DNA from: Andalucia godoyi | Lineage: Eukaryota > Discoba > Jakobea > Jakobida > Andaluciidae | Assembly: GCA_009859145.1 (NCBI GenBank) | Contig: VRVR01000019.1 | Location: forward strand, 301,757 to 365,756 | Reading direction: 5' to 3' | DNA: 64,000 nucleotides | Shown: piece by piece, positions 1 through 10,952 of the stretch | Position numbering within the stretch: position 1 is the stretch's first letter | Layout: each line of letters opens with the position of its first letter | Notes under the pieces: generated by a model | What the model was told of the DNA's origin: nothing | The model's database searches: none | What the model saw: the letters and a program-made list of their open reading frames with translations, nothing else | Position numbers and translations under genes: made by a program

Positions 1-628
1 GTGCCTTTTGTTCTCGAAAATACGCATCGGATGTCATCGACGCCGATCCCGGTGTCGGTGGTGCGTTCGTTCCCAGCAAAATACTTGATGAAACAGACCC
101 CGCCATCGATGTCCGAACCGAGACTGGTCGTCCTGCTCCGTTGGCATCGGACACCGGATACGGAGAATTCGACGAGATCATTCCTCCGGAAGTCGGAATA
201 GTCCCGTTGATCGTATGAGACCGACTTGATCTTGTCTCAATTGGCCCCGGAGGAGAAGGCGACGGAGATCCAGAACCCGATCCAGAACCAGACACGGTGC
301 CGGCGGAGTCCTGGTTTGAAACGCTCAAATGTCCGTTTGCATGTGCATGGCTCGATGTCAACTCGTCCCCCTTTGCCTCCTCATGCTCCAGACTCGAATA
401 TGAAGCTGCTCTGTTCACCGCAGACGGAGTTGCAATTGCCAATGTACCATTTGGATCTGCATTACCACCACTACCACTACCACTACCACTACCACTGCCA
501 CTGCCATTGCCATTGTTACTGTTTGAATTCATTGTTGGCATGATGGGTGTCGCATTTGAATTTGGACCAGAAGATACGGAGTTTATTGGAGTCACGATGG
601 ATATCGAAGCACGAGGAGTACTAGACAT
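1..628 (-). CDS. Partial Ser/Gly-rich protein, N-terminus only, runs off left edge
   Basis: Reading the minus strand from the ATG at 628 gives an uninterrupted frame of about 209 codons to the window edge, so the gene continues outside. An in-frame TAG lies eight codons upstream of this ATG, which makes it the first usable start. The visible part is low-complexity and rich in Ser, Gly, Thr, Pro and Asn. It has one Ser-Gly dipeptide run (encoded around 466-515) and a second (SG)n/SP-rich stretch around 265-300. No domain, signal peptide or membrane segment is visible, which suggests a disordered N-terminal region ahead of a domain outside the window. It is divergent from FANCD2 with about 750 bases between the starts. 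The frame is well supported because it has no stop over more than 600 bases; the function is unknown. Confidence 0.7.
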   Translation of the reverse strand, partial: MSSTPRASISIVTPINSVSSGPNSNATPIMPTMNSNSNNGNGSGSGSGSGSGSGGNADPNGTLAIATPSAVNRAASYSSLEHEEAKGDELTSSHAHANGHLSVSNQDSAGTVSGSGSGSGSPSPSPPGPIETRSSRSHTINGTIPTSGGMISSNSPYPVSDANGAGRPVSVRTSMAGSVSSSILLGTNAPPTPGSASMTSDAYFREQKA

Positions 629-1378
629 TGAGATGCAAAACCCAAACCCACTCTAACACTTGATACGTATTTTTAAAAAATGAAATAATGAAAAGAAGAA
701 GGGAGAAGCAAAAAGAAACTGGATCTTTGAAGATGATCAAAAAAAAGGATGAATTTCGGGATGATCAGTGAGCGGATAAATAAACAAGTAATGAAGCGAA
801 TGAAATGATATAGATCTTCAAAGGACAGAATACCAAGCAACGATGATGGAGGGAAAATAATGAAAAAGGACAAAGCATGAAGCACGAAGCACGAAGCACG
901 AAGCACGAAGCACGAAGCATGAAGCACGAAGAAGAAAGCAGGAAGCAGGAAGCAGGCACAGGGGCGTTTCGAATGGTCCGTTCTCGAATCTTCCATCTGC
1001 CGAGTTCCCCTGAAAGACCCGTCCGTCGTGTTTTCGGCTGTTTGATGGGTCGGGAAGGGGATGTGCGATGCGCCAAAAAAACGGGCCGCACTACAGCAGT
1101 CGGCTAGCACATGCATCAATTGATCCTTGTTTAATTACTTAATTTTTTGGCGCGAAGCAGATTTCCCGCTCTCTGAGATTTCCCCGAAATGACAAGAGAG
1201 TCGGGGGACAGAACGAACCTCACGCAAAAGCCACAAAACTCAAATCAAAAACAAAAACAAAACAAAAACGAGAAACAACGCAGCTCTTTCTGAACGGGTT
1301 TCACTGTTTGTCTTGAATTGCAAATACTCACCCTGGCGCTCGCACAGACGCTCCCCATCTGTACGAGAGCGTGAGTGA
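629..1378. promoter_or_regulatory. Divergent intergenic region between the left-edge gene and FANCD2
   Basis: This 750-base stretch separates two outward-facing genes and should hold both promoters. I see no convincing coding frame. It contains a heptamer repeat at 873-929 and, just before FANCD2, an A/C-rich stretch (about 1235-1275) of CAAAAA-type repeats. No TATA box or other element can be named with confidence. Confidence 0.5.
873..929. repeat. Heptamer tandem repeat (AAGCACG)n
   Basis: About eight consecutive copies of AAGCACG, with T for C in the first and a late copy, are followed by degenerate GGAAGCA units to about 957. It lies in a divergent intergenic region and reads as a simple satellite, not as a coding repeat. 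Confidence 0.85.
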
Positions 1379-4300
1379 ATGCAGAGTATGAGCACCGTTC
1401 CGCATGATTTGAAAAACCTTCTTGTCCACCTATATCCTCGCAACGTATCTTATTCGGGGCGGTTCAAGATTCGAGATTTGCCCGGGTTGATAAGGGATCT
1501 CGCAAAGACATGCACTGGAAATCCTGCAATGCAAGACAAGCTGGTACGCTCGTTTGATGATTTCATCAACGAGTCTTCCAAGAACTTGCAGGATGCTTGT
1601 CGGCCGTTTGAAAATGCGATTCAACACATGGAAGATTCCGATGAGGCAACTCGCAGAATCGACAGCATGGTGTCAAGCGCGCTGGGAGAGACAATGTTTC
1701 GAACATTTCTTGCCGTTCCTCATATACAGGGCAGGATTATTGACATTCTTCTCGCGCAACTGGTAGCCTCCGAGAATGACGACGCAGTCCTGCTATTGTC
1801 TCAATTGCGCTTTATGGAGCACAAGTTGGAGGATGCAGAATCGTTGCTGGACGGCCTCGTGGAGGCTCTTGATCCGCTTTCTGCAGAAATTCAACGGGAT
1901 GTTGTGTCGATTATCCCAGAGATTGCACTGGACCATGTGAGAATGTCGATCGTCGTCCGGTCGCTCCAAAAAATCATGCTTACGTACCCTCAGCTGACAA
2001 TTGCATGTTTGGATGCCGTGACTAGACTCGGAAAAATAGATGAAAACTTGCAACCGCTGGTGGAACGAGCATTGTCTCTGCTCAACGCAGTGCAGTCCTC
2101 AGACCTACCGGTGCTTATCCGTTTTCTTTTCGCATTTGCTGCCGAATCCGACATTCCGAACATCATCCTTCAACTTCGAAAATCCATTGGATCTCTCTGC
2201 ATGTTTTCGGAGAATGCGTCCGCGTTGGCCGCGAATCACCTTTCTGCCTCCCAGTCCTCGCAATCTGTCATGTCTCAAACCAAGCGAGATAAGCAGAGGA
2301 AATCCAATCTTGTGTCTGCGCACAGTCTGACAGCTCTGAATAGTGCAGAATCATCTTCTGCAGGAGTATTCTCGTCGTTCTCTGCGCTGTCTGCCTCGGA
2401 GGACCCGTCCTTACAGCGCGATTTGTCTCTTTGGATTCTCGATTCCATCCGAGCGGCACTGACCCTTCGCGCTGGCATTTCTAGTGTGTTCTTGAAGTTC
2501 TATCAGCCCCAGAAGGCCGCGGGCTTGCAAAACCGAAATCATCCATCGAGCACCATCGAGCTCGGCGGTGATGCACCGGCCAGAACGGTGGAGGCAGCAC
2601 TGCTTTTTGAGCTGCCCCGCATACCGTTCCCATACTGCCCACTTGATGTATGGATCCTGTGCTTGTGTCAAGCAACCATGAATGGGAATGCGGCGGCTTC
2701 GACAGTCTTCTTGCGTTTTCTCATTCGAGAAGTGCAGTCGGGAGCGCTGCCTGCATCCTTATGGACAGCTGCGATTTCCACATTTCCTGCCATTGTGCGT
2801 GCCCTGTTTCCGTCGTTGCTCACGATAGCAAAGGCATTTCTTGGAGCTGCAAGGTCGCGGTCAGCGGCGCCCGATGTCTTACTGTTCCAGGCAGCGACGA
2901 CCATTTATCTCTGGTTGTTTCGGCATACGGACGGCCACAACCTTTTCCGACACCAACTGTCTACCCAGTGGGTGTCCCACTGTTCTTCGGACCAGAGTAT
3001 GCAGGTGGAAGCAGTCTTGTTTGTGCTGTCCAAACTGACACCTCATGAACGCATGTTCGTTCGGAGTGAGATTCATCTCATCGTTGATGTCATGGAAAGA
3101 CTGTCGCATGAATGTGTCTTTCTGCTCTACATCGTTTTGTTGGGGACAGATCGTTCTTTCTACGACGAAAGTCTGATCATAATCCGGAAGCAGCTATCGC
3201 ATCCGCTGGCAAAATACAAGCACTTTGGCGTCATTGGTGTCTGCGCGTTGCTGGACATGATTGGCCGCTCAACTCCCCATTCACGCAGAACGTCCGGACG
3301 ACAGCAACAGCAGTATTCTTGCGACGCGAGATTTTTGGTGCCCGAAGGCGAACTGTCCGAGACGTTTCTGCATTTTTGGACAATGATCGAAGGATCTTCT
3401 GTGCCTTTGATGCTGCTAACTTTGTACCGCGTCTCCAATTTTTTCAGCAGGCGCTTTGCACAGGAATCCGAAGGCGGGTCGCCATCTTCCTTTGTTTGGG
3501 CAGTCCATCCAACGGACTTTCCGGCATCGTCGCGATGTTCGTCTATCCTTTCCTCTCTCCTTCCGCATCCGATTGCGCATCGCATCTCCACAACCTGTGT
3601 AGCGCTGCTGACAACTGCTTTTGCCGACGAAAGCCATTCGACGAGAGCACTCCCGTCGCTCTCGCAACGGCAACAAGAGACATACAGCTTGTTGTCAATC
3701 ATGGTGACCGAGCACGCCGACGCCCTAAGCTCGTCCATCAACGTCCCTGCCTTGCTATCGACGGAAGACACAATACCGATTGTTTGTCTCTTTCCTCACA
3801 TATTTCAAGTCGCCGCGGCATGCGATGTGTCTTTGCGGGGCAAATCCGACACGTTCGCACGACTGTTGCGGTCTCGAATTGAGATAGTTGAATTCCTGAC
3901 GGACCACACGGTGGTGCTTGCTGAAGAGCGGAGTCTTATCCTGACATGCAAGTATCTTGCAATCGGCATCCTGCGCAGTGCCTTTGCTTGTCTGTCCTTT
4001 TGCAAGGTGGATTTGGAGACGATGTTTCAACTCGTGGCAGTGCTCGCAAAATTGGAACACGAATTCGTGCACGATGCGTGGCTGTTGCCAGGATGTTTCC
4101 AGTTTTCCATTGACTCCTTATTGAGATCGCCGTGTTTTGGTCCTGGGTTTTCGATTGCACCGCACAGACTAGACATGACGTGCCAGCTTCTGTCCAAGTG
4201 CCTGTCTAGTCCCACCGTGTCTCTTGCTGTTTCTACCGGATTTCTCCGAACATGTGCCCCCCAGCTTGAAAAGCCAAGTGGCGGCCCGACTGCCTCTGGC

Positions 4301-6091
4301 CCGAACTCTGGATACAACGTTTTGTTTTCGCTGACAACGGCTCTTTGCCAATCGCTTGAAGCATTGTCATCCAGTGACCTGCATTTTGCATCGGACATGT
4401 CTCTCCACTGGATTAGGTGCATGTCATATGTAGGTCCAAATTGGGAGGCGTGCACGCAGTACGTGCATCGCCTTTGGGACGAATCGAAGGATGCAGCCTC
4501 TTCGATTTTGGCTGCCCGATGTCTTCTTCGGCTATCACATTTCATGTTCGTGCAGTGCTGGCCGTTTCTGCAGACCGATTGGGGTTCGACGCTGAGCATC
4601 TCAGAGACAAAGTCGTTTCCGTTGGACAGAAGTACGCGATCAGCGATTCAAAGCGTTGATTCAGCACTTCTGTCGTTTCTCACAGCGCAATTTCCTGCAT
4701 TTCTTCCCACGTTTTCCGACGCAACTTCGCTGGTGTCGGTAGTGGAACACTTGTCCTTCGCGTCGCTGATTCCACCAAACGTGCAGAAAACAAGCGAGAG
4801 CATCTTCATTCTGTCGAAGCGACTTTTGAATTTTCCATGGAGATTCACGACGTTTTCGTATCCTCCATCCTTGTATCCCTCGCTGATGTTGGCGGAAAAA
4901 TATTCGAAGCCGGATCTGTCGCAACTTCAGGTTCTCGAAGCATTGCTAGAGGACGGCAAGTATCGAGAGACCCTGAGTTCTGAAGATGACGCACGGTCCG
5001 TCACCATGCATGTCAGCTCTCTCAAGCCTGCAGATCTTGCCTTTACATTGGCCCGTGTGTTTTCGCATGCGGCAGAGCCTCTTGCAGAAACCGGTGATAT
5101 TGTTAAGCAGCTCTCAGAATACCTCGAGAACCCTCGAGGTCGTCGAGATCTGTGCGCCCTGAACAAGAACACATTTCCTACTTTTTTCCGAGTGACCGGA
5201 GTTGCTGCCACACTCGCGTTGCAAGTTCTTGGACACGGTTCGGGAATGTTTCGCTCTCACGAGCTGGTTGCTCTTTCGAAGCTTGTTGCGCTGTGGGACG
5301 GGCTGGTCAACGTTTGCAAGGTGGATCAGCGCAAATCCGTTATCCAGTCCTGCATCGCCGTTGGAAGATCGTTTTTGAGTTGTTTCAATTCGCAAATTTT
5401 CAAAAGGCTGGTGAAAACGCCGGTTCAGGACTTGTCCAAGGAGATTCCGACCATCTTCAAGTCGCTGTCCATTGCCAACCGCACGCTGCATGCACTGTGC
5501 GCCGATTCCAAGGCTATGCAGCATGCGGATCTTGCGACTGCTCAAATCCCGGCATTAAAGCGCGTAATTGAGCAGCACATCATTCGTGTTCCAAAGTTTC
5601 TCAAGCAGGTAGGGTTCGAAGGCCACCTTGCAATATCGTCGCTGAAACACAAGAATGTGTTCGGTGACGAGGTGTCATCGCAACTGATCGCCGCCGAAGA
5701 CGAGCTGCAAGCCCAGACGGGAGGCGTCGACGACAGCGGCTCCGGCTCCAATCCCAACATGAAAGTCAGCTCGAAATCCAAAGGAAAGATCGCGAAATCT
5801 GTGAAATTGGAGCTTGCTGCTGGAACCCCAGAATCGAAAGCGGGTCTCGTCAGCTCCACGTGTTCCAAGACCGCCACTCCGAGAAAGCCGGGAGCTGGTG
5901 CAAGCGAACACTCTGGATCTACTGCACGATCAAATGCATCCGTCGCGGAGTCTCCGTTGTCTCCCATCAGTGCTGTGAAACATCTCGCCCGTGCCACCAG
6001 TGGGCATGCTGGAACTCCTGGTTATCGAAATCGAAATTGTCATCCGACAAGTGATCGAAGCGGTAGCGATGACCATGATGAAGATGAAGAA

Positions 6092-6122
<31 letters not shown>

Positions 6123-6472
6123 CTCTGAAGTGGCTGTCAAACTATGGACGCAAAGACATGGTGGTGAGCAGCGTCGGCGAAAGAGATGGGGATTCCAAAC
6201 ACAAACGGAAACGCGGAAAAGACCATCGTGATGGGGACCGAAGGTCTGTCGCGCCGTCTGTACGCGATTCTTCAAAAAGAGCAAAACCGTCTCTCTTGCG
6301 CGGCGGCGTTTGGAAGAAGCCTCGCTATTCGGTTGTGGACGAAGCGGTAGAAGAAGCAAATGGCACGGACGATGGCGACGAAGCAGCGTCGCCGATCCTG
6401 GAAGACCTCTCGGACCAATATGATGCTTCCATGCTTGCCTTGGACGACGACGACGACGACGGCGACGACTAG
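1379..6472 (+). CDS. FANCD2: FANCD2, Fanconi anemia interstrand-crosslink repair protein
   Basis: A single frame of 1697 residues. The first 350 residues have the helical repeat pattern of FANCD2, including an LLSQLRFMEHKLEDAE-type block, a ...PEIALDH... block and a ...LPVLIRFLF... block. In the family, FANCD2 pairs with FANCI, is monoubiquitinated by FANCL and clamps DNA at crosslinks in the nucleus. The segment ...LAKYKHFGVIG... places K612 and K614 where the family carries its ubiquitin-acceptor lysine (K561 in human); that assignment is by pattern only. The protein is longer than the human one (about 1450) because of a disordered Ser/Gly/Lys-rich extension from about residue 1450, an Asp run near 1566-1582, a basic Lys/Arg patch and a very acidic C-terminus. 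M1 at 1379 and M4 at 1388 are both plausible starts. It is convergent with actin. Confidence 0.85.
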
Positions 6473-6887
6473 GGGAGTGTTCATTGTACAACTGGAAGGA
6501 GAGAGGGGGTGGGGTGGAGTGGTACCGTAAAAACACACCCGATTGCGTCACTTGCCACGAGTCAATTCGACTGGAAACAGCACCGTCTTGCGCAAGTGTT
6601 GTGAGTGGATTTTGATTTTTTTGTTTTGGAAAACCCATGCAGCCTGAACACGTGTCGCTATTCTGCTCGTTGTCAGTTGCCAAAACAACAACACTCCGAA
6701 ACACAAGTGCACACAAAAGACACAAAAAACACGCTGTTACCGTCATCAATCCATTTCGTTTTACTAAACAGAACAGCATTGCAGCATCCATCTAGTGGAA
6801 CCCAACACTGTTTGCGCACACACATTCTTACCAGCCACACGTCGGAACAATCCTCGTGAGGATGCGAAAGTTCCAGACACGGGAAAT
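6473..6887. other. Convergent 3' region between FANCD2 and actin
   Basis: About 415 bases hold the 3' ends of two genes that face each other. I see no third gene. The long actin read-through frame crossing this region is explained by a retained intron rather than by extra actin sequence. Confidence 0.6.
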
Positions 6888-8124
6888 TTAAACTGCGAGT
6901 CGAAAAAAGAAAAGGAAAAATTGTAAGTAAACGAACCAACGAGAAACGAAGAGCAGGACTAAAGAGAAAGAAAAGACTTGAAATTGTTGAAAACATACAA
7001 CACTTGCGGTGGACGACAGAGGGACCAGTCTCCTCGTATTCGGCCTTGGTGACCCACATGGTTTGGAAGGTGGAGAGCGAGGCGAGGATGGAACCTCCGA
7101 TCCAGACGGAGTACTTGCGTTCGGCGGGTGCGATAACCTTGACCTTCATTGCGGCGGGTGCGAGGTTGACGAGTTCCTTGGTCATACGCTCGGCCATTCC
7201 GGTGAACATGGAAGTACCTCCGGAGAGAACGACGTTGTTGTAGAGGTCCTTGCGGATGTCGATGTCGCACTTGAGGATGGAGTTGTAGGTGGTCTCGTGG
7301 ACTCCTGCTGCTTCCATTCCGAGGAGGGCCGGCTGGTAGAGGGCCTCGGGGCAGCGGAAACGCTCGTTTCCGATGGTGATGATCTGGCCGTCCGGGAGCT
7401 CGAACTGTCTCTCGAGGGAGGAGGTGGAGGCTGCGGTCTGCATCTCCTGCTCAAAGTCGAGTGCGACGTAGCAGAGCTTCTCCTTGATGTCGCGAACGAT
7501 TTCACGTTCGGCGGTGGTGGTGAAGGTGTATCCACGCTCGGTGAGAATCTTCATCATGTAATCGGTGAGGTCGCGTCCGGCCAAGTCCAAGCGGAGGATG
7601 GCGTGCGGCAGGGCATATCCTTCATAGATGGGGACAGTGTGCGAAACACCATCACCAGAGTCCATGACGATACCAGTGGTACGACCAGAGGCATACAGAG
7701 AAAGAACGGCCTGGATGGCAACGTACATGGCCGGGACGTTGAACGTCTCAAACATGATCTGCGTCATCTTCTCGCGGTTGTTCTTGGGGTTCAACGGGGC
7801 CTCGGTCAGGAGAACGGGGTGCTCCTCGGGGGCAACACGAAGCTCATTGTAGAAAGTGTGGTGCCAGATCTTCTCCATATCATCCCAGTTCGTGATGATT
7901 CCGTGGGAGATCGGGTACTGGAGCGTAAGAATACCACGCTTAGCCTGGGCCTCCTCACCAACATACACCGACTTCTGGCCCATACCGACCATGACTCCCT
8001 GGTGGCGCGGACGACCAACCAGCGACGGGAACGACGCACGAGGTGCATCATCTCCCGCAAAACCGGCCTTGCACATACCGGAACCATTGTCAACAACCAA
8101 AGCAGTCACGTCACCCTCGGACAT
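6888..8124 (-). CDS. ACT1: Actin, with one intron inside the last sense codon
   Basis: The protein begins [16 protein letters not shown] and follows conventional actin throughout: the DNGSG phosphate loop, the AGDDAPRA segment, the [12 protein letters not shown] nucleotide loop and the C-terminal [19 protein letters not shown]. The open frame does not stop after HRKC but runs on into unrelated sequence. A donor G-TATGT begins at 6998 directly after TGT-T, and an acceptor GCAG ends at 6893. Joining 8124-6999 to 6892-6888 gives HRKCF and then TAA, the canonical actin ending, for 376 residues in total. Actin forms cytoplasmic filaments and is an ATPase. The leader before the ATG is purine-rich, and the gene is divergent from AP-1 mu. 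The gene identity is certain and the splice model is very likely. Confidence 0.95.
6893..6998 (-). other. Spliceosomal intron of actin, 106 bases
   Basis: On the minus strand the intron starts GTATGT, has pyrimidine-rich stretches and ends CGCAG. Removing it restores the universal actin C-terminus HRKCF plus a stop codon. It is phase 1, splitting the final Phe codon. This is the only intron I can prove in the window. Confidence 0.88.
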
Positions 8125-9272
8125 TTTCTTTTTCTTTTCTTCTTTGAACTTAATATAAAGAACTCACACCAAAAAAACCCAAAAAAAAACAAACAAACCA
8201 AAACTTGAAATACGCTTCAACCAAATGAAATCATAAAGAACGAAAAAAGAAAAAAAGAAAAAAAGAAAAACAGAAAGAAGGAAAGAAAGAGAAAGAAAAG
8301 GAAAAGGAAAAGGCGGAAACGAAAGAGACTTGTCCAAGGACTCGGGGCAAGTCGAAGCCAGGACGATTCCAATGCATTTTGGGGGGAAGCCCTTTTGAAA
8401 CTTTTGGGGTCGGGGGAAAAAAGGGTAAGAGGTAAGAGGAAGGACAAGGGATGGGGGAGGGGGGAGGGATTGGGGGAAGGGGAGCGGTGTTAGGGGCCTG
8501 GTGTGCTTGCTTCTTGATGCGGAAAAAGGTTAGATTTGTCAGTCTCCCAAAGAGTAACTTGAACGAAAATGTCAGTGCTCATACCTTTTTCCCATTTCTT
8601 CAACTGGGCTTGCCTCACACGAACATTCCCCCCCCGTGAGGCTGCGTGTGCTTATGTCATACCCACAAGACATGCTTAGCATTGCTGTCAACTCGACGGA
8701 CTTGTCTGGGGCACTCCCCCTCTCTCCCTATTCTTTCGAGTTTCCTTTTCTCCCCCACCTCCGTCAAGTGTCAGCCTCTCTGCTCTGTGTGTCTGTCTCT
8801 CAACCTGTCAGTCCACGCATTCCCAGAATCAATTGTCTCTACACCTTCCTCCGTCTCTCCCTCTCCCTCTCCCTCTCTCCCTGCTTCTCGTACTTGATGT
8901 TGCTTCCCTCATTCAAGAAGAACCGTAAAAACGACACGAAGCACGTGCTATTTGAACCCTTTGCAAATCAGAATCTCGACACGTTTTCTGTTCCTTTGTG
9001 TTTTTGTTTTCTTTTTGGTTTGGTTTTTCTTCCCCTCCTCCCTCCTCCCTCCTCCCTCCTCCCTCATCCCTCCTCCCTCCTCCCTCCTCCTCTTCCCCTC
9101 TTCTCCTTCTTCTTCTCCTGTTCTGCTTCATCGGACCACACACCTGCAACGATTCTCAGAGGGGCCACCACAACTGCAAAATCAAGAACAATCGCAGTAT
9201 CCGTAGTAATCATAGTAGGTAGTAGCAATAGCAAATCATTACGAGTAGTAGCAAAGTCTAGAAAGGAAGAAA
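8125..9272. promoter_or_regulatory. Divergent promoter region between actin and AP-1 mu
   Basis: About 1.15 kb with strong strand asymmetry. The actin side has A-rich and then G/A-rich runs (8130-8310 and 8400-8480). The AP-1 mu side has pyrimidine tracts, including CTCTCC repeats near 8861-8884 and a CCTCCCT-type repeat at about 9039-9107. No coding frame is convincing. It should carry the actin promoter, probably one of the strongest here, but no element can be named. Confidence 0.55.
9039..9107. repeat. Polypyrimidine CCTCCCT-type tandem repeat
   Basis: Repeated CTCCTCC/CCTCCCT units form a near-pure pyrimidine tract upstream of the AP-1 mu start. Confidence 0.75.
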
Positions 9273-10760
9273 ATGACGGTATCGGCGTTGTTTTTTCTAG
9301 ATGCAAAGTTCCGGATCATTCTGTACAGAGACTATCGTGGCGAAATCCCGTTATCATGCATTGACACATTTGCCAAGGTCTTATCTTCTCTTGATGTGTC
9401 CAATTCCCCAAATTTCAACTATGTCTCTACGGCATCTTCAGGGTCAGGCTCGGGATCAGGCTCGGGGTTACACAGTCACAATGCTTCTTCTTCGTCGTCA
9501 TCGGCATATGATGACAGTTTTGGTGAATCGGGGCTTTCATCGTTTACGTCGGCGACGGCATCGTCTGGGTCGTCGACAGCATCGATCGTTGTTCCGAACG
9601 CACCGTGTTTCACAGTGAATGGAACCACATACTGTTATACGGTGCATGGAGCGATGACTGTGCTTGCAGTGTCGAAAATGAATGTGAATCTCATGGCTGT
9701 GTTTTCGTATCTCTCCTCGCTAATCAAGGTTCTCGAAGCGTACTTTGGAAACGTGAACGAAGAGTCGCTGCGGGACAACTTTGTGCTCGTGTATGAGCTC
9801 CTCGACGAGATGATGGACAATGGGTATCCGCAGTTCACGGAGCACAAGATTCTGAAAGAGTACATTTCGCAAGCTGCGCATGGACTGGACAAGTCTGAGG
9901 TGAAGATGCCCATGGCGCTCACATTGGCCGTTAGTTGGCGACCGGATAACATTCGATACAAGAAAAACGAAGTGTTTTTGGATGCTGTGGAGTCTCTCGA
10001 TCTAGTGGTGTCGCCAACAGGTGTGCCAGTGCGGGCGGATATCAAGGGCGTCCTGCGAATGCGATGCTTCTTGTCTGGAATGCCAGAGCTCAAACTTGGA
10101 TTGAATGACAAGGTGCTGTTTGAGAACATGGGTCGGTCGACAGCAAGGGGACGTGCGGTAGAGATGGATGACGTGAAGTTCCACCAGTGTGTGCGATTGT
10201 CCAGGTTCGAATCGGATCGCACGATCTCGTTCATTCCTCCAGACGGCGAATTTGATCTGATGACGTACCGACTCTCTGCCGCACGGTCTGTCAAGCCTCT
10301 TATTGTGGTGGAGTCCAATGTCCAGGTGCATGCGAGATCGCGAATTGAAGTATTTTGCAAGGCACGAGCACAGTTCAAGCCAAGATCGACCGCACAAAAC
10401 GTCGAAATCGAAGTGCCTGTCCCTGCCGAGGTTGACTCTCCTGCATTTAAGACGACGATGGGGACTGCAAAGTATGTTCCTGAAAAGAACTGCATGGTCT
10501 GGACCATCAAGCAAATGACGGGCGGTTCGGAAATCATGTTGCGCGCACACTTTGGACTGCCATCGACAACTTCCGACGAAAAGACGCAGTTCTGGGCAAA
10601 TCACAGACCGCCAATTGGTGTTCACTTTGAGATCCCCTATTTTACGGTTTCGGGACTCCAGGTGCGATACTTGAAAGTTGTTGAAAAGAGCGGGTACCAG
10701 GCGCTTCCGTGGGTGCGGTACATTACCCAGTCTGGAGACTACCAACTCAGACAGTCTTGA
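9273..10760 (+). CDS. AP1M: AP-1 clathrin adaptor complex, mu subunit
   Basis: A 495-residue frame. Residues 1-45 and 113-200 form the longin-like N-terminal domain (starting MTVSALFFLD; later SLRDNFVLVYELLDEMMDNGYPQ). Residues about 215-493 form the mu homology domain, with KNEVFLDAVESL, VKFHQCVRLSRFESDRTISFIPPDGEFDLM and the ending SGYQALPWVRYITQSGDYQLR. That ending is typical of AP-1 mu rather than AP-2 or AP-3 mu. The subunit binds tyrosine-based YxxPhi sorting signals at the trans-Golgi and endosomes. The oddity is a Ser/Gly-rich insertion of roughly 60 residues at about 46-112, inside the longin fold, where family members carry a short loop. A purine-rich leader (AGAAAGGAAGAAA) directly precedes the ATG. 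Confidence 0.93.
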   Translation: MTVSALFFLDAKFRIILYRDYRGEIPLSCIDTFAKVLSSLDVSNSPNFNYVSTASSGSGSGSGSGLHSHNASSSSSSAYDDSFGESGLSSFTSATASSGSSTASIVVPNAPCFTVNGTTYCYTVHGAMTVLAVSKMNVNLMAVFSYLSSLIKVLEAYFGNVNEESLRDNFVLVYELLDEMMDNGYPQFTEHKILKEYISQAAHGLDKSEVKMPMALTLAVSWRPDNIRYKKNEVFLDAVESLDLVVSPTGVPVRADIKGVLRMRCFLSGMPELKLGLNDKVLFENMGRSTARGRAVEMDDVKFHQCVRLSRFESDRTISFIPPDGEFDLMTYRLSAARSVKPLIVVESNVQVHARSRIEVFCKARAQFKPRSTAQNVEIEVPVPAEVDSPAFKTTMGTAKYVPEKNCMVWTIKQMTGGSEIMLRAHFGLPSTTSDEKTQFWANHRPPIGVHFEIPYFTVSGLQVRYLKVVEKSGYQALPWVRYITQSGDYQLRQS

Positions 10761-10952
10761 TTGTCAACGGAGCGGCAGAGTTCCAGAGTTCCAGAGTTCC
10801 AGAGCGGGGAGCAAAAGTACGACAAGGGAAAGCAAAAATTGAAAATAAACAAATAAAACGATACAAAAAAAGGATGGACAAAAAGATCAACAAAATTCTT
10901 TTCAACTGATTTGATTTAAATGAGTGCGGCTTACTCGGAAGCACAGCTGAAG

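Noticed and set aside
5967-6791. A 274-codon minus-strand frame over the FANCD2 end
   Set aside because: It reads His/Arg repeats from the Asp codons of FANCD2 and has no domain.
6673-6887. Actin read-through extension of more than 100 residues
   Set aside because: Explained by the 106-base intron; splicing restores HRKCF and a stop codon.
7009-8208. A 399-codon plus-strand frame opposite actin
   Set aside because: It is the complement of the strongly biased actin codons; actin on the minus strand is certain.
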